Source of the DNA: Branchiostoma lanceolatum
Taxonomy: Eukaryota > Chordata > Leptocardii > Amphioxiformes > Branchiostomatidae
DNA: 64,000 nt
Assembly: GCF_035083965.1 (NCBI RefSeq)
Contig: NC_089732.1
Coordinates: 9,501,424-9,565,423, forward strand
Reading direction: 5' to 3'
In this document: piece by piece, positions 47,966-61,100 of the stretch
Layout of the letters: every line of letters starts with the position of its first letter
How positions within the stretch are numbered: the first letter of the stretch is position 1
Made by a program: the position numbers and the translations under genes
Notes under the pieces: generated by a model
Seen by the model: the letters and a program-made list of their open reading frames with translations, nothing else
The model's database searches: none
Told to the model about the DNA's origin: nothing

Positions 47966-48498
47966 TCTGCAATATGTGTTGTCTACATACATTTTTCCTT
48001 TAGCGAAAATGAACGAAAACAATCCGTCACAACTAAAAATGGGAAGGGGTCACTGTTCATTTTTTGGCATATTTTACATTCAGCATTCTGTATAGAAATT
48101 GGTTGGAAAAGTAATGAGGAAGTGGTAACACATCATTGCAAGATGTGGCAGCAAATGTCACTTCAAAACAGCCAAAAATGTGTTACTTGTGTTTGGGTTG
48201 TCTTTCAATGTCTACAGTTTGACTGTAACTTAGTGTAAGAAACCTTGTGACAGTATAACTTTAGAAGCAAAGCGACAGGCAAAAATCATATCACAAAGAA
48301 CTCCAGCTTTCAGAAGTAATATAGGCTATTTTGTGTTACATGTAACATCAGGTAAACAGATAATAATTACAAGGCCTCTCACCCATCTGAAAGTCAAAAT
48401 GCAAGAAAACTGAAGAATCCCTATGTGTTTGTGCTAAAACTAAAAGGTGCGGCCGAGTGTCGTTCTCCCTCCAGCTGCTAGATGGCGCTGGTGGCTGG

Positions 48499-51008
48499 TC
48501 ATGCTTCCCCAGGGGCAGGTGGAGGATTGAATTTTGAATCATTCTGCAGAAAAAAGAGTGAGTTGGGATTTATTTATCGATCTAGAATACAAGCTGACCT
48601 AGCCAGTCAATGTTGCAAAACATCTAACTACCGGACCTTCGAGCCATGTCGTTTTTATTTTTTTATTTTGAAATACAAATACTGAACTGGAACACCTGTA
48701 TCTTTGCATACTCAGTCAACCGTGTGTGAAGACGTAACACACCAGCTTTGTACTGAACTACAAGCTGCATATCTGGGCAGATTTGTTTGATCCACTCACA
48801 CCGGAAAAGACCCCTACTCTTTTCGATAAGTGTGGTGGGTGAGTGAGTGAGTGAGTGAGTGAGTGAGTGAGTGAATGAGTGGGTGGGTGGGTGGGTGGGT
48901 GGGTGAGTGAGTGAGTGAGTGAGTGAGTGAGTGAGTGAGTGAGTGAGTGAGTGAGTGAGTGAGTGAGTGAGTGAGTGAGTTACCACATTTTATGGAAGGA
49001 TTGACATAACCACACCAATGGGGCATGTTATGGGATCTTGGTTCACACATTGTAAATATAATTAGAGTCTAGTTTCTTTCCAGCCCTCTTTTTTCATCTT
49101 GACACCTTACTCACGTCACTGAATTTTTGGTAAAGAATATCCAAGAGCCAAGAACTCAAGCAACAGAAATGATGTACTCACCGGGTAAACCCTCGGTCTT
49201 CTGTAGGCGACACCAAGCATGCCATCATCCTTACCCTGCACAGACACCAACAGTCACATTAAACATATGACAACAAAATACAATCTACACAGACCATAAT
49301 GCATATATGCATAAGGATTTTCACACAACCGCTGTGTGAGCTTATAATAAAATTAAGATGTAAAATTCATAAATATATCTTTGGCAGTATTGGCTATTCA
49401 AAGACAACAACAAATTTAAATGCTCTCTGTCATGAATGTCCTGCATTTGTTTCATATACTAGTACACATTTTCCAAATTCACTATTTGTCATTGAGACAT
49501 TTTGAACTTGTTGCAGGCAGTCTAAACCTACTGCAATCTATCTCTGTCTGACGACTGACTGGATTAAATATGGCTCACTTTGAACTGAAAGCAGCACACC
49601 TGAATTGCAATGGTTTCCTTTAAAACATGTTAGTCCTGCCTGTTAGTCTGCCACACTGAAACTAGAACTTTTCATGTTCGGTATAAAGACAAAATACCAC
49701 TGTAGTCTGACTCTTTTGTTACTGTATCTTTTGTAGTCTTTTGAGTTACTGTATTCAAAGTAAGGTCTTCCAACTGACATGTCAGTTTTCAGTCTAGAAT
49801 CACATTGTATATATAGCCATTGCAAATGTGAATCTTTGAGGGCATCTTTTGGCTACACAGAATATTTCAAGCTAAAGATATCCCCCAAGATTTGCCACAA
49901 ACTAATTTGTAACATGATTCAAAGAAGTTGACTTACTAAGAAGTGGTACTTAAACATGTAGTGTCCAAACCAGATTGGTACGACCCACTTGAGAAAGAAC
50001 ATGCCGCCCTTGCGCACAGGGGTTTGCTGAGGAAGAAATGGGAGAAAGGAACATATCAGTGATCATACATTTACTATACATTGTATGCTAAATGATTCAG
50101 TAGAAAATTGCTGAACATCTAGTTCTTCTTCTTTGTTGTTGAGGCTACCAACTTCAACCTGCTATTGCTGAGATTCTGTAGCATATATATACCAACTGTA
50201 AGGTTTAGTCTACTCACGCCACTGGGAAGGACCCCTACTCTTTTTCGATATGTGAGGTGGGGCCCTCCTCAAAACACAGGACCTCCATTTAACCAACATG
50301 ACAGGATTCAAACCCAGGACCTGTAAGGCTCTGGGCCAAACACCCTGCTATTACGCCATGCGCCACAAAAATATATGCAAACAAATAATTTTCAATTATC
50401 ACAAGTTGCTGAAGTTAAACAACATTTTAACATACTTAATCACTTCACTCATAGTATACGATTTCATCATGTGCTGGCTAGAACGTGTAATGAGTGAAAA
50501 TTTACTTGCTACAGGCAGACGCCTTCTATCCTGCAAGCAGAATCAAGGTACATTGATATGTTCATGTACATGCCCCCCTCCTCCATATGGAAAAGTTCTG
50601 AACAGCATCAGTGACGAGGAACTACTATAATTTATAGTAGTTCCTCGTCACTGATGCTGTTTCGGAGCCCACAGATTGCCAATATTTGATACCAAGATTG
50701 TATAAGAATTTGTTTTTCGAGTTGACATGATCTTACGTTTGCGTAAACTGACGAAAACGACACATTTACATCGCAGAGGTCAAACCCAGACCGGGTCAAC
50801 TCACCACCACCGCAGGGACGAACTTGGTGCCCTGTGTAGCCCACCAGGCCGACCACCGGACGGATAAACCCTGGTTCTTCGGCGGCAGGGGCTCGTTCGG
50901 CGCCAGGACCTGGTCCTTCAGGAAGGCATGGCGCTCGGCACGGATCTTGGAGCGCGCCTGACGCCACTCTTCGATCTCTCGCTCTCTCGCTTCGGAAAGC
51001 GGCGCCAT
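48499..51008 (-). CDS. NDUFB6: NADH dehydrogenase (complex I) 1 beta subcomplex subunit 6, 130 aa, four exons
   Basis: Accessory subunit of mitochondrial respiratory complex I in the inner membrane. Exons on the minus strand: 51008-50805, 50026-49937, 49235-49182, 48543-48499; all four are in phase 0 and give 130 aa, against about 128 in vertebrates. The N-terminal part has the family landmark AFLKDQVLAPNEPLPP. Exon 2 encodes the single membrane segment, FFLKWVVPIWFGHYMFKYH, which aligns with VPVWIIHYYMKYH of the vertebrate protein. Exon 3 gives GVAYRRPRVYP, matching the region before the C-terminal tail. The last exon adds a short Pro-rich end with GEA before TGA. The start is the first in-frame ATG that places the family motif at the right distance; upstream in-frame sequence has no ATG. 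It is convergent with the second SRCR receptor and unrelated to it in function. Confidence 0.9.
48725..48840. repeat. fragment of the dispersed 'ggacccctactctttt' repeat
   Basis: It shares aacacaccagctttgtactg, tttgatccactcacacc and acccctactcttttcgata with 41.46-41.56 kb. It ends directly in the TGAG microsatellite that starts at 48841. Confidence 0.6.
48836..48979. repeat. (GTGA)n microsatellite with GTGG block
   Basis: About 140 bp of gtga tetranucleotides with an internal (gtgg)5-type block, in the last intron-3' region of NDUFB6. Confidence 0.97.
50204..50365 (-). repeat. tRNA-derived SINE (minus strand)
   Basis: Read on the minus strand it starts gtggcgcatggcgtaatagc and contains the B-box-like ctgggtttgaatcctg, followed by the body with ggacccctactcttt shared with 41.5 and 48.8 kb. 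It lies just upstream of the 61-bp palindrome, on the coordinate scale. Confidence 0.6.
50601..50661. repeat. perfect 61-bp palindrome (30-bp arms, 1-base centre)
   Basis: aacagcatcagtgacgagga + actactataa at 50601-50630 is the exact complement of 50632-50661, with a single T at 50631. It lies in intron 1 of NDUFB6. The complementarity stops abruptly outside the arms. Confidence 0.95.
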
Positions 51009-53077
51009 GTTGATGATGATGATGACGGAGGGAGGAACGGACTGTACCACTTTTGTAAGAGGGGCTGCTGCATTATCCTCACAAATTGCACAATAACACT
51101 TAACAGTGCATTTTCTTCACAAATTGCACAATAACAGAGGGTTATATCAAGGAGGTTATATCAGGGTGTTATATCAAATGACTAATTTTTCGGCTTTTAA
51201 TGGCCTGCTTTTGACATATCACACCTGTCTATACTTTTTGGCTCCTCTGCAAAATCACCCGCAAAGTTACAGCGTCCTTGCTGTTAAGTTGTAAAAGGTA
51301 GTGGTTGCTACCTGAAACGTCTTACCGTTTCCAAAATCATATCCAAGCTTAAGTGACTGTTTTTGGCGTATCTTATTACCTGGATGTCTAACCTTCGCCG
51401 GATCTTACACTTTTCATGTCCCGGTGGGGGTACCGGTCGGACAAGTGTTGTTGTCGTCTCGAAAACAGTAGACTCATGTGGCTATAACAGGTTATATGGC
51501 TGATACGTTTTACTCTCTCTAGAAAATATTTGTACAACATTGACTCTTCCGAAGTTCTACCCACTCGGTGAGTGAGCTCATTCTATTACCCATGCCACTT
51601 TTCCAAATGTATGTACCAAAAGTCTGTTATAACGTTACTACTGAACGTTTCGGCCCACTTTTAACAGAGTTTGTGACCTTCTTCCTTACAGCTACCCAAG
51701 GACACAATGTCCTTGCCTTTAGCATAGTACTATCCTATTACTATAACCTCCGATATCTATGTGATATGTGTCCACTCCATTTGCTAGTGTACTTTGCGAT
51801 TGACTTTGACGTTGGGCCACAGCGCGCCCCTGTTTCTGATAGTGCACCCACAGTCAAAAATGAATTAGGTGCACTGCTCCAATTTTAGGTGCACACAGGT
51901 GCACATGCACCCAGTATTTCGAGCCCTGAGACGTAAACCTCAAGTGTCAATCCTCTGCATGTAAAAGAACCCAACACACTTATCAAAAAGAGTAAACCTA
52001 TAACGTTACCACTAACTACTTGAAAAGGTAATATGCTTCACCTCAATTGATTAAATGTTTCAACGTTTCTAATTCTTTGTTTGCCTAGCCTCTATAACAG
52101 TCTCCGCGAATCGCTAGAAAAATATTAGAAGTTGGCCAAATAGAGTGAATAGTATGCTAAGGGAGTCGGCTACGGAGAGAGGGTCAATAATAGGCTCCGC
52201 GGATCGCTAGAATGATAGTAAAAATTGGCCCAATAGAGTGAATAGATCCGTTGGTCGCCTATTGACCCTCTCCATAGCCGACTCCCTTGGCATACTATTC
52301 ACTCTATTCGGCCAGTTTCTACTGCTAGTATTTTTTCAGCGATCCGCGGAGCCCGGTACATGCTTGCCTGCATGTACAGGCTAGAGCAAAGTTATAATAT
52401 CTCTCCAGGGAAAGAAGAGTTGTTGTTGGCTTTTTTATAGTTTGAGATGAAGTTAAGCAGTTTCAAACAACTTCTCTATCCCGTGTAATTTCCTATTGGA
52501 TGCAATGGTTATAATAAGACCACGCGTGTCCTAAACAAACATCACGCGAGCACTCCCAAGATCAGGCCATGTTGTCGTTTCCTTGGTAACGATGGAACCC
52601 GGAAGTGAGTGACTCATTTGAATAGTCGGGACGGTTCCGTAACGATCGTGAACGATTGTGAACGGGTGTATGAAATGTTGATAAGATCTACATTGACAAC
52701 ATTACGATAAAAAAACCATTAAAGTAAAGGAGAAGTGAAGTGAGCATAAAAAATGTTGCAATGAAACACAAAGTATTCACCTGGGTTTGAAATAAAAAGT
52801 ACCAACATTATAATTTTTCCTGGTACCTAGTTAACGTTATATCATAAATCACAACATGCGAATTCTGTAATCATCATATCAAGTTCTGATAAATGCCATT
52901 CAGAGGCTTACAGCTGTTTGTATGCATCTTTTCAGTCCCTTATGGAGACAGAAACGGTCGGTCCCGTGAACTGTCATGCCACCTCTCACTTGTTCACAGG
53001 CTTGCTATTGCACATGTCTTGTGACTGGGTCAGGTCAGGCGGGCAGAACTAACTAACGACTGGTTGGACATCGCGAG
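51009..53077. other. intergenic between NDUFB6 and the next gene
   Basis: NDUFB6's promoter should lie in the first few hundred bases. A short direct repeat (cacaaattgcacaataac) occurs at about 51078 and 51117. A fragment of the hAT-like MITE lies at 51830-51930 and a hairpin repeat at 52085-52365. No further exon was seen. Confidence 0.45.
52085..52365. mobile_element. hairpin MITE of the 'agcctct..ttggcc' family
   Basis: The element reads inward from agcctctataacag and outward to gcgatccgcggagcc. Inner arms are near-complements: gaatagtatgc..agggagtcggcta..gagagggtcaat pairs with attgaccctctccatagccgactcccttggcatactattc. Diverged fragments are at 16.4 and 41.35 kb. Confidence 0.75.
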
Positions 53078-53183
53078 ATGGCGGACACTAACGTGAGCTT
53101 CCATGTTCCTCCACCCTTCACGTTTGAGACCGACTTCAACGGCCCAGAGTTTCACCTATGGTTCAGCAACGTCTGGAAATCAG
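53078..53183 (+). CDS. first coding exon of an unrecognised gene (partial)
   Basis: ATG in the context cgagATGGcgg opens a 35-codon exon, ending in a donor ATCAG|gttagt in phase 1. The peptide is rich in aromatic and acidic residues (PPPFTFETDFNGPEFHLWFS). I do not recognise it. No second exon was found in the remaining 10.8 kb, which is almost all satellite, so the rest of the gene should lie beyond the window. It could also be a spurious first exon. Confidence 0.5.
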
Positions 53184-53759
53184 GTTAGTGAAAAAACAGT
53201 TCATAAGTCACCCCCCCCCCCCTCCCGAGGGTCCGAAAAGGTCCGAAAGGGTCAAGGCAGTTGATCGCAATTAGTGAAGGCTACAAAAGGGTGGCAAGTG
53301 ATTTGACACGAAGTCATAAATAAAGGGATATGCATTGCTGTCAGACATCGTTAAACTCTACCTTCGACACGTTGCCTTGCACGTGTAGCAACCGACCTGA
53401 AGTTAGCAGCCCTTTCGGCAGCCGATTCCAGCAGCCGATTCAACAGCCCATTCCAGCAGCCGATTCGGCTATAGGAAAGCTAGCAGCTGATTCGGATGCA
53501 CCGATACTCACTAAATTTGCTTATTTATTTGATTCATCGGGTTTTTCGCCGTGAATGTGGACAAAATAGATATAAGATCTCTTCCGTGAAGACTCGGGTC
53601 TATACTTTGAAAGTCAGGTTACTTTAAATGGGAAAAAACACAGAAAAACAACAACAAATAACCATAAGAGCGACACATAGTGGAAAATGTGTGAATTGCA
53701 GTTAAACTTAAACGCCTGGTAATTGTGGCTACCACCTTTAAGAGAAACACAAGTGAACG
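53184..53759. other. start of the large intron before the satellite
   Basis: It contains a run of twelve C at about 53211, a short gcagccgattc repeat (53419-53470) and otherwise unremarkable AT-rich DNA. The short gcagccgattc repeat creates an open frame that is not a gene. Confidence 0.45.
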
Positions 53760-56110
53760 TGTCCAAATTTACCTGCGGGATTTAATTCCCTCAAGAATTA
53801 TTTAATTAACCTCCCACAGGGACACTAATTGACTACAAGAGACAACGATCTCAAGAATTCCGCTTTATAACTACTGCACTGAACAGATTGCTTTTAGCTA
53901 ATAAACTAAATTAGGCAGGTGAACTTGGAAGGCATAATATGATAGCTAACAATCCAGTGCATCTTCTTAAAGTTTCAAACTTTACCTGCCGGATTTAATT
54001 TACTTCCCACAGGGACACTAATTGACTACAAGAGACCATGATCTCAAGATTTCCGCTTTATAGCTACTGTACTGAAAAGATGGCTTTTCGGTAATAAACG
54101 AAATTAGGCAGGTGAACTTGGAAGGCATAATATGATAGCTACCAATCTAGTGCATCTTTTAAAAGTCTTAAAATTTACCTGCCAGATTTGATTAACCTCC
54201 CACAGGGACACTTATTGACTACAAGAGACTACGATCTCAAGATTTCCGCTTTATAGCTACTGTACTGAACAAATGGCTTTTAGCTAATAAACGAAATAAG
54301 GCAGGTGAACTTGGAAGGCATAATGGGATAGCTAACATTCTAGTGCATCTTCTAAAAGTTTTAAACTTTACCTGCCAGATTTAATTAACCTCCCACAGGG
54401 ACAATAATTGACTACAAGAGACCACAATCTCACGATTTCCGCTATATAGCTACTGTACTAAACAGATGGCTTTAAGCTAATAAACGAAATTAGGCAGGTA
54501 AACTTGGAAGGCATAATATGATAGCTATCAATCTAGTGCATCTTCTAAAAGTTTCAAAATTTACCTGCCAGATTTAATTAACCTCCCACAGGGACACTAA
54601 TTCAATACAAGAGACTACGATCTCAAGATTTCCGTGTTATAGCTACTGTACTGAACAGATTGCTTTTAGCTAATAAACTAAATTAGGCAGGTGAACTTGG
54701 AAGGCATAATATGATAGCTATCAATCTAGTGCATCTTCTAAAAGTTTCAAAATTTACCTGCCAGATTTAATCAACCTCCCACAGGGACACTAATTGACTA
54801 CAAGAGACTACGATCTCAAGATTTCCGTGTTATATCTACTGTACTGAACAGATGACTTTTAGCTAATAGAGTAAATTAGGCAGGTGAACTTGGAAGGCAT
54901 AATATGATAGCTAATAATTAAGTGCATCTTCTAAAAGTCTTAAAATTTACCTGCCAGATTTAATTAACCTCCCACAGGGACACTAATTGACTACAAGAGA
55001 CCACAATCTCACGATTTCCGCTATATAGCTACTGTACTAAACAGATGGCTTTTAGCTAATAAACGAAATAAGGCAGGTGAATTTGGAAGGCATAATGGGA
55101 TAGCTAACATTCTAGTGCATCTTCTAAAAGTTTTAAACTTTACCTGCCTGATTTAATTAACCTCCCACAGGGACAATAATTGACTACAAGAGACCACAAT
55201 CTCACGATTTCCGCTATATAGCTACTGTACTAAACAGATGGCTTTAAGCTAATAAACGAAATTAGGCAGGTAAACTTGGAAGGCATAATATGATAGCTAT
55301 CAATCTAGTGCATCTTCTAAAAGTTTCAAAATTTACCTGCCAGATTTAATTAACCTCCCACAGGGACACTAATTGACTACAAGAGACTACGATCTCAAGA
55401 TTTCCGTGTTATATCTACTGTACTGAACAGATGGCTTTTAGCTAATAAACTAAATTAGGCAGGTGAGCTTGGAAGGCATAATGTTATAGCTAATATTTTA
55501 GCGCATCTTCTTAAACTTTTAAACTTTACCTGCCTGAATTAATTAACCTCCCACAGGGACACTAATTGACTACAAGAGACTACGATCTCAAGATTTCCGT
55601 CTTATAGCTACTGTACTGAACAGATGGCTTTTAGCTAATAAACTAAATTAGGCAGGTGAACTCGGAAGGCTTAATGTGATAGCTAACACTTTATTTCATC
55701 TTGCAAAAGTTTCAAAATTTACCTGCCGGATTTGATTTACATCCCACAGGGACACTAATTGAATACAGAACACTACGATCTCAAGATTTCCGTCTTATAG
55801 CTACTGTACTGAACAGATGGCTTTTAGCTAATAAACTAAATTAGGCAGGTGAACGTGGAAGGCATAATGTGATAGCTTACATTCCAGTGCATCTTCCAAA
55901 AGTTTCAAATATTACCTCTTAGATTTAATTTACCTCCCACAGGGACACTAATTGTCTAAAAGAGACTACGATCTCAAGATTTCTGCTTTATAGCTACTGT
56001 ACTGAACGGATGGGTTTTAGCTAAAAAAAACTAAATTTGCCAGGTGAAGTTGGAAGGCATGATATGATAGCTAACAATATAGTGCCTCTCCTAAAAGCTT
56101 TAAAATTTAC
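53760..56110 (+). repeat. satellite block A, forward, ~12 monomers of ~193 bp
   Basis: Each monomer carries ttacctgcc(a/g)gattta, acctcccacagggacac, gatctcaagatttccg, gctactgtactgaa, agctaataaac and aaattaggcaggtgaa. The start and end of a monomer core are inverted relative to each other (acctgcc..ggcaggt). A four-monomer higher-order period of 772 bp is visible: cacgatttccgctatatag recurs at 54431 and 55203. Confidence 0.95.
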
Positions 56111-57119
56111 CTGCCGGATTTAATTGATGTCCCAATTTAGTTTAGTAACTGTATACCCGCTTTACACATTCAATTGAGGCGGGAAGTTTAAAATCCAACC
56201 CTCTCATATTTTACTACTGTCCCCATGGGGGGCAAATTGGATTCGGCAGGTAAAATTTGAAACGTTTAAAAGGCAGTTTAGATACTTGGCAATCAAAGAA
56301 TACCTTTCAAGTTTACCTGCCTAATTTAGTTAAGTAACAGTATACCCGCTTTACATTTTCAATTGAGGCGAGAAGTTTAAAATCCTTTCACTCTCTTACT
56401 TCATTAATGTCTCCATGGGGGGCTTTTAAGATCCGACAGGTAAGATTTAAAACGTTTAAAAGACAATTTAGGTAGTTGGCAATCAAAGTATACGTTTCAA
56501 GTTTACCTGCCTAATTTAGTTTAGTTACAGTATACCCACTTTACATATTTAACTGAGGCGAGAAGTTTAAAATCCTACACTCTCTTACTTCATAAGTGTT
56601 ACCATGGGGGGCAAATTAGATTCGGCAGGTAAGATTTGAAACATTTAAAAGACAGTTTAGGTTGTTGGCAATCAAAGAATACCTTTAAAGTCTTCCTGCC
56701 TGATTTAGTTTAGTAACAGTATACCCGCTTTGCATTTTCAATTTAGGCGGGAAGTTTAAAATCCTAAACTCTCTTACTTCATTATTGTCCCCATGGGGGG
56801 CAAATTGGATCCGGCAGGTAAGATTTGAAACGTTTAAAAGACAGTTTAGGTAGGTATCAATCAAAGTATACCTTTCAAGTCTACCTGCCTAATATAGTTT
56901 ACTAACAGTATACCCGCTTAACATTTTGATTGAGGCGGGAAGTTTAAAATCCTACCCTCTCCTACTTCATTAGTGTCCCCATGGGGGCCCGGGGCAAATT
57001 ATATCCGGAAGGTAAAATTTGAAACGTTTAAAAGACAGTTTAGGTAATTATCAATCAAAGTATACCTTTCAAGTTTACCTGCTTGATTGAGTTTAGTAAC
57101 AGTATACCCGCTTTATATA
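56111..57119 (+). repeat. satellite block B, forward, ~6 monomers of ~189 bp
   Basis: Related but distinct monomers share the acctgcc / ggcaggt boundaries with block A, but inside carry gtatacccgcttta, ggcgggaagtttaaaatcc and ccccatggggggc. gtataccc occurs at 56151, 56340, 56530, 56719, 56908 and 57102. Confidence 0.93.
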
Positions 57120-58195
57120 TTCAATAAGCGGGTATACTGTAACTAAACTAAATTAGGCAGGTAAACTTTAAAGGTATACTTTGGTTGAAAAAAACTTAAA
57201 CTGTCTGGTGAGAGTTTCAAATCTTACCTGCTGGATCTCAATAGCCCCCCATGGGGACATTAATGAAGTAAATATAGAATACAACACGGGGTATTCCGTA
57301 TCACCCGAGGTACCAGCCCGAGGATCTAAATAGCCCGCCATGGGGACATTAATGAGGTAAGAGAGTGTAGGATTTTAAACTTCCCGCCTCAATTGAATGT
57401 GTAAAGCGGGTATACTGTTACTAAACTAAATTAGGCAGGTAGAATTGAAAGGTATACTTTGATTGCCAACAACCTAAACCGTTTTTAAACGTTTCAAATC
57501 TTACCTGCCGGATCTAATTTAGCCCCAATGGGAACAATAATGAAGTAAGAGAGTGAAGGATTTTAAACTTCCCGCCTCAAATATGAAAAGTGGGTATACT
57601 GTAACTAAACAAAATTAGGAAATTAGGCAGGTAGACTTGAAAGGTATACTTTGATTGCCAACAACTTAAACTGTTTGGTGAAAGTTTCAAATCATACCTG
57701 CCGGATCTTAATTGCCCCCCATGGGGACATTAATGAAGTAAGAGAGTGTAGGATTTTAAACTTCCCGCCTCAATTGAAAATGTAAAGCGGGTATACTGTT
57801 ACTAAACTAAATTAGGTAGGTAAACTTGGAATATATAATTTGATTGCCAACAACCTAAACCGTCTTTTAAACGTTTCAAATCTTACCTGCCGGATCTAAT
57901 TTGCCCCCATGGGGACACTAGTGAAGTAGGGGAGGGTAGGATTTTAAACTTCCCGCCTCAGTTGAAAACCTAAAGCGGGTATACTGTTACTAAACTAAAT
58001 TAGGCAGGTAGACTTGAAAGGTATACTTCAATTTCCAACAACCTAAAATGTCTTTTAAACGTTTCAAATATTACCTGTCGGATTTAATTTGACCCCCATG
58101 GGGACACTAGTGAAATATGAGAGTGTAGGATTTTAAAATTCCCGCCTCAATTGAAAATGTAAAGCGGGTATACTGTAACAAAACTAAATTGAGAC
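57120..58195 (-). repeat. satellite block B', inverted
   Basis: The same monomers as block B in reverse orientation, beginning aagcgggtatactgtaact. The mirror point is about 57119/57120, between agtatacccgctt (57101-57113) and aagcgggtatact (57126-57138). A small non-repeat insertion with gtatcacccgaggtacc breaks the array near 57265-57325. Confidence 0.93.
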
Positions 58196-61100
58196 ATTAA
58201 TTAAATCCGGCAGCTAAAGCTTTAAGAGGATGCACTATATTGTTACCTATGATATTATGCCTTTCAACTTCATCTGCCTAATTTAGTTTATTAGCTAAAA
58301 GCCATCTGTTCAGTACAGTAGCTTTAAAACGGAAATCCTGAGTTCCTAGTCTCTTGTAGTCAATTAGTGTCCTTGTGGGAGGGAAATTAAATCCGGCAGG
58401 TAAATTTTGAAACTTTTAAAAGATGCACTAGAATGTTAGCTTTCAAATTATGCCTTTCAAGTTCACCTGCCTAATATAGTTTATTAGCTAAAAGACATCT
58501 GTTCAGAACAGTAGCTATAAAGCGGAAGTCATGAGATCGTAGTTTTTTATAGTCAATTAGTGTCCCTGTTACAGGTAAATCAAATCCGGCAGGTAAATTA
58601 TAAAACTCTAAGAAGATACACTAGACTGTTGGCTATCATATTGAGGCTTCCAAGTTCACCTGCCTAATTTATATTATTAGCAGAAAGCCATTGGTCAGTA
58701 TAGTAGCTATAAGACGGAAATCCTGAGATCGTAGTGTTCTGTATTCAATTAGTGTCTCTGTGAGAGGTTGATTAAATCCGTCAGGTAAATTGTGAAACTT
58801 TTGAAAGATGCACTAGAATGTTAGCTATCACATTATGCCTTCCAAGTTCACCTGCCTAATTTAGTTTATAAGCTAAAAGCCATTTGTTCAGTACAGTAGC
58901 TATAAAGCGGAAATCTTGAGATCGTAGTCTCTTGTAGTCAATAAGTGTCCCTGTGGGAGGTTAATTAAATCTGGCAGGTAAATTTTGAAACTTTAAGAAG
59001 ATGTACTAGATTGTTAGCTATCATATTATGCCTTCCAAGTTCACCTGCCTAATTTTGTTTATTACCGAAAAGCCATCTTTTCAGTACAGTAGCTATAAAG
59101 CGGAAATCTTGAGATCATGGTCTCTTGTAGTCAATTAGTGTCCCTGTGGGAAGTAAATTAAATCCGGCAGGTAAAGTTTGAAACTTTAAGAAGATGCACT
59201 AGATTGATAGCTATCATATTATGCCTTCCAAGTTTACCTGCCTAATTTCGTTTATTAGCTTAAAGCCATCTGTTTAGTACAGTAGCTATATAGCGGAAAT
59301 CGTGAGATCGTGGTCTCTTGTAGTCAATTAGTGTCCCTGTGGGAGGTAAATTAAATCTGGCAGGTAAAGTTTGAAACCATTACAAGATGCACTAGATTGT
59401 TATTAATCATATTATGCCTTCCAAGTTCACCTGCCTAATTTCGTTTATTATCTAAAAGCCATGTGTTCAGTACAGTAGCTATAAGACGGAAATCTTGAGA
59501 TCGTGGTCTCTTGTAGTCAATTAGTGTCCCTGTGGGAGGTTAATTAAATCTGGCAGGTAAATTTTGAAACTTTAAGAAGATGCACTAGATTGTTATTAAT
59601 CATATTATGCCTTCCAAGTTCACCTGCCTAATCTAGTTTATTACCTAAAAGCCACCTGTTTAGTACAGTAGCTATAAAGCGGAAATGGTGAGATCGTGGT
59701 CTCTTATATTAAATTAGTGTCCCTGTGGGAGGTTAATCAAGTACGGCAGGTAAATTTTGAAACTTTTAGAAGATGCACTAGAATGTTAGCTATCACATCA
59801 TGCCTTCCAAGTTCACCTGCCTAATTTAGTTTTTTTACCTAAAAGCCATCTGTTTAGTACAGTAGCTATAAAGTGGAAATCCTGAGATCGTAGTCTCTTG
59901 TATTGAATTAGTGTCCCTGTGGGAAGTAAATTAAATCCGGCAGGTAAAGTTTGAAACTTTAAGAAGATGCACTAGATTGATAGCTATCATATTATGCCTT
60001 CCAAGTTTACCTGCCTAATTTCGTTTATTAGCTTAAAGCCATCTGTTTAGTACAGTAGCTATATAGCGGAAATCGTGAGATCGTGGTCTCTTGTAGTCAA
60101 TTAGTGTCCCTGTGGGAGGTAAATTAAATCTGGCAGGTAAAGTTTGAAACCATTAGAAGATGCACTAGATTGTTATTAATCATATTATGCCTTCCAAGTT
60201 CACCTGCCTAATTTCGTTTATTATCTAAAAGCCATGTGTTCAGTACAGTAGCTATAAGACGGAAATCTTGAGATCGTGGTCTCTTGTAGTCAATTAGTGT
60301 CCCTGTGGGAGGTTAATTAAATCCGGCAGGTAAATTTTGAAACTTTAAGAAGATGCACTAGATTGTTATTAATCATATTATGCCTTCCAAGTTCACCTGC
60401 CTAATCTAGTTTATTACCTAAAAGCCACCTGTTTAGTACAGTAGCTATAAAGCGGAAATGGTGAGATCGTGGTCTCTTATATTAAATTAGTGTCCCTGTG
60501 GGAGGTTAATTAAGTACGGCAGGTAAATTTTGAAACTTTTAGAAGATGCACTAGAATGTTAGCTATCACATCATGCCTTCCAAGTTCACCTGCCTAATTT
60601 AGTTTTTTTACCTAAAAGCCATCTGTTTAGTACAGTAGCTATAAAGTGGAAATCCTGAGATCGTAGTCTCTTGTATTGAATTAGTGTCTCTGTGGGAGGT
60701 TAATTGAATCTGGCAGGTAAATTTTGAAACTTTAAAAAGATTCATTAGAATGAAGCTATCATATTATGCTATCCGAGTTCACCTTCCTACTTTACTTTAT
60801 TAGCAAAAGCCATCTGTTTAGTGCAGTAGCTATAAAGCGGAAATCGTGAGATCGTGGTCTCTTGTAGTCAATTAGTGTCCCTGTGGGAGGTAAATTAAAT
60901 CTGGCAGGTAAAGTTTGAAACCATTAGAAGATGCACTAGATTGTTATTAATCATATTATGCCTTCCAAGTTCACCTGCCTAATTTCGTTTATTATCTAAA
61001 AGCCATGTGTTCAGTACAGTAGCTATAAGACGGAAATCTTGAGATCGTGGTCTCTTGTAGTCAATTAGTGTCCCTGTGGGAGGTTAATTAAATCCGGCAG

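Larger units (their letters stand above)
46905..48498. other. convergent 3' flanks of the second SRCR receptor and NDUFB6
   Basis: No coding exon was seen. A tRNA-derived SINE on the minus strand lies at about 47085-47222 (tagctcaataagtag A-box-like; ggttcgaatccgtgaggg B-box). AATAAA signals for the plus-strand gene are at 47913 and 47949; one for the minus-strand gene is at 47965-47960. Confidence 0.55.
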
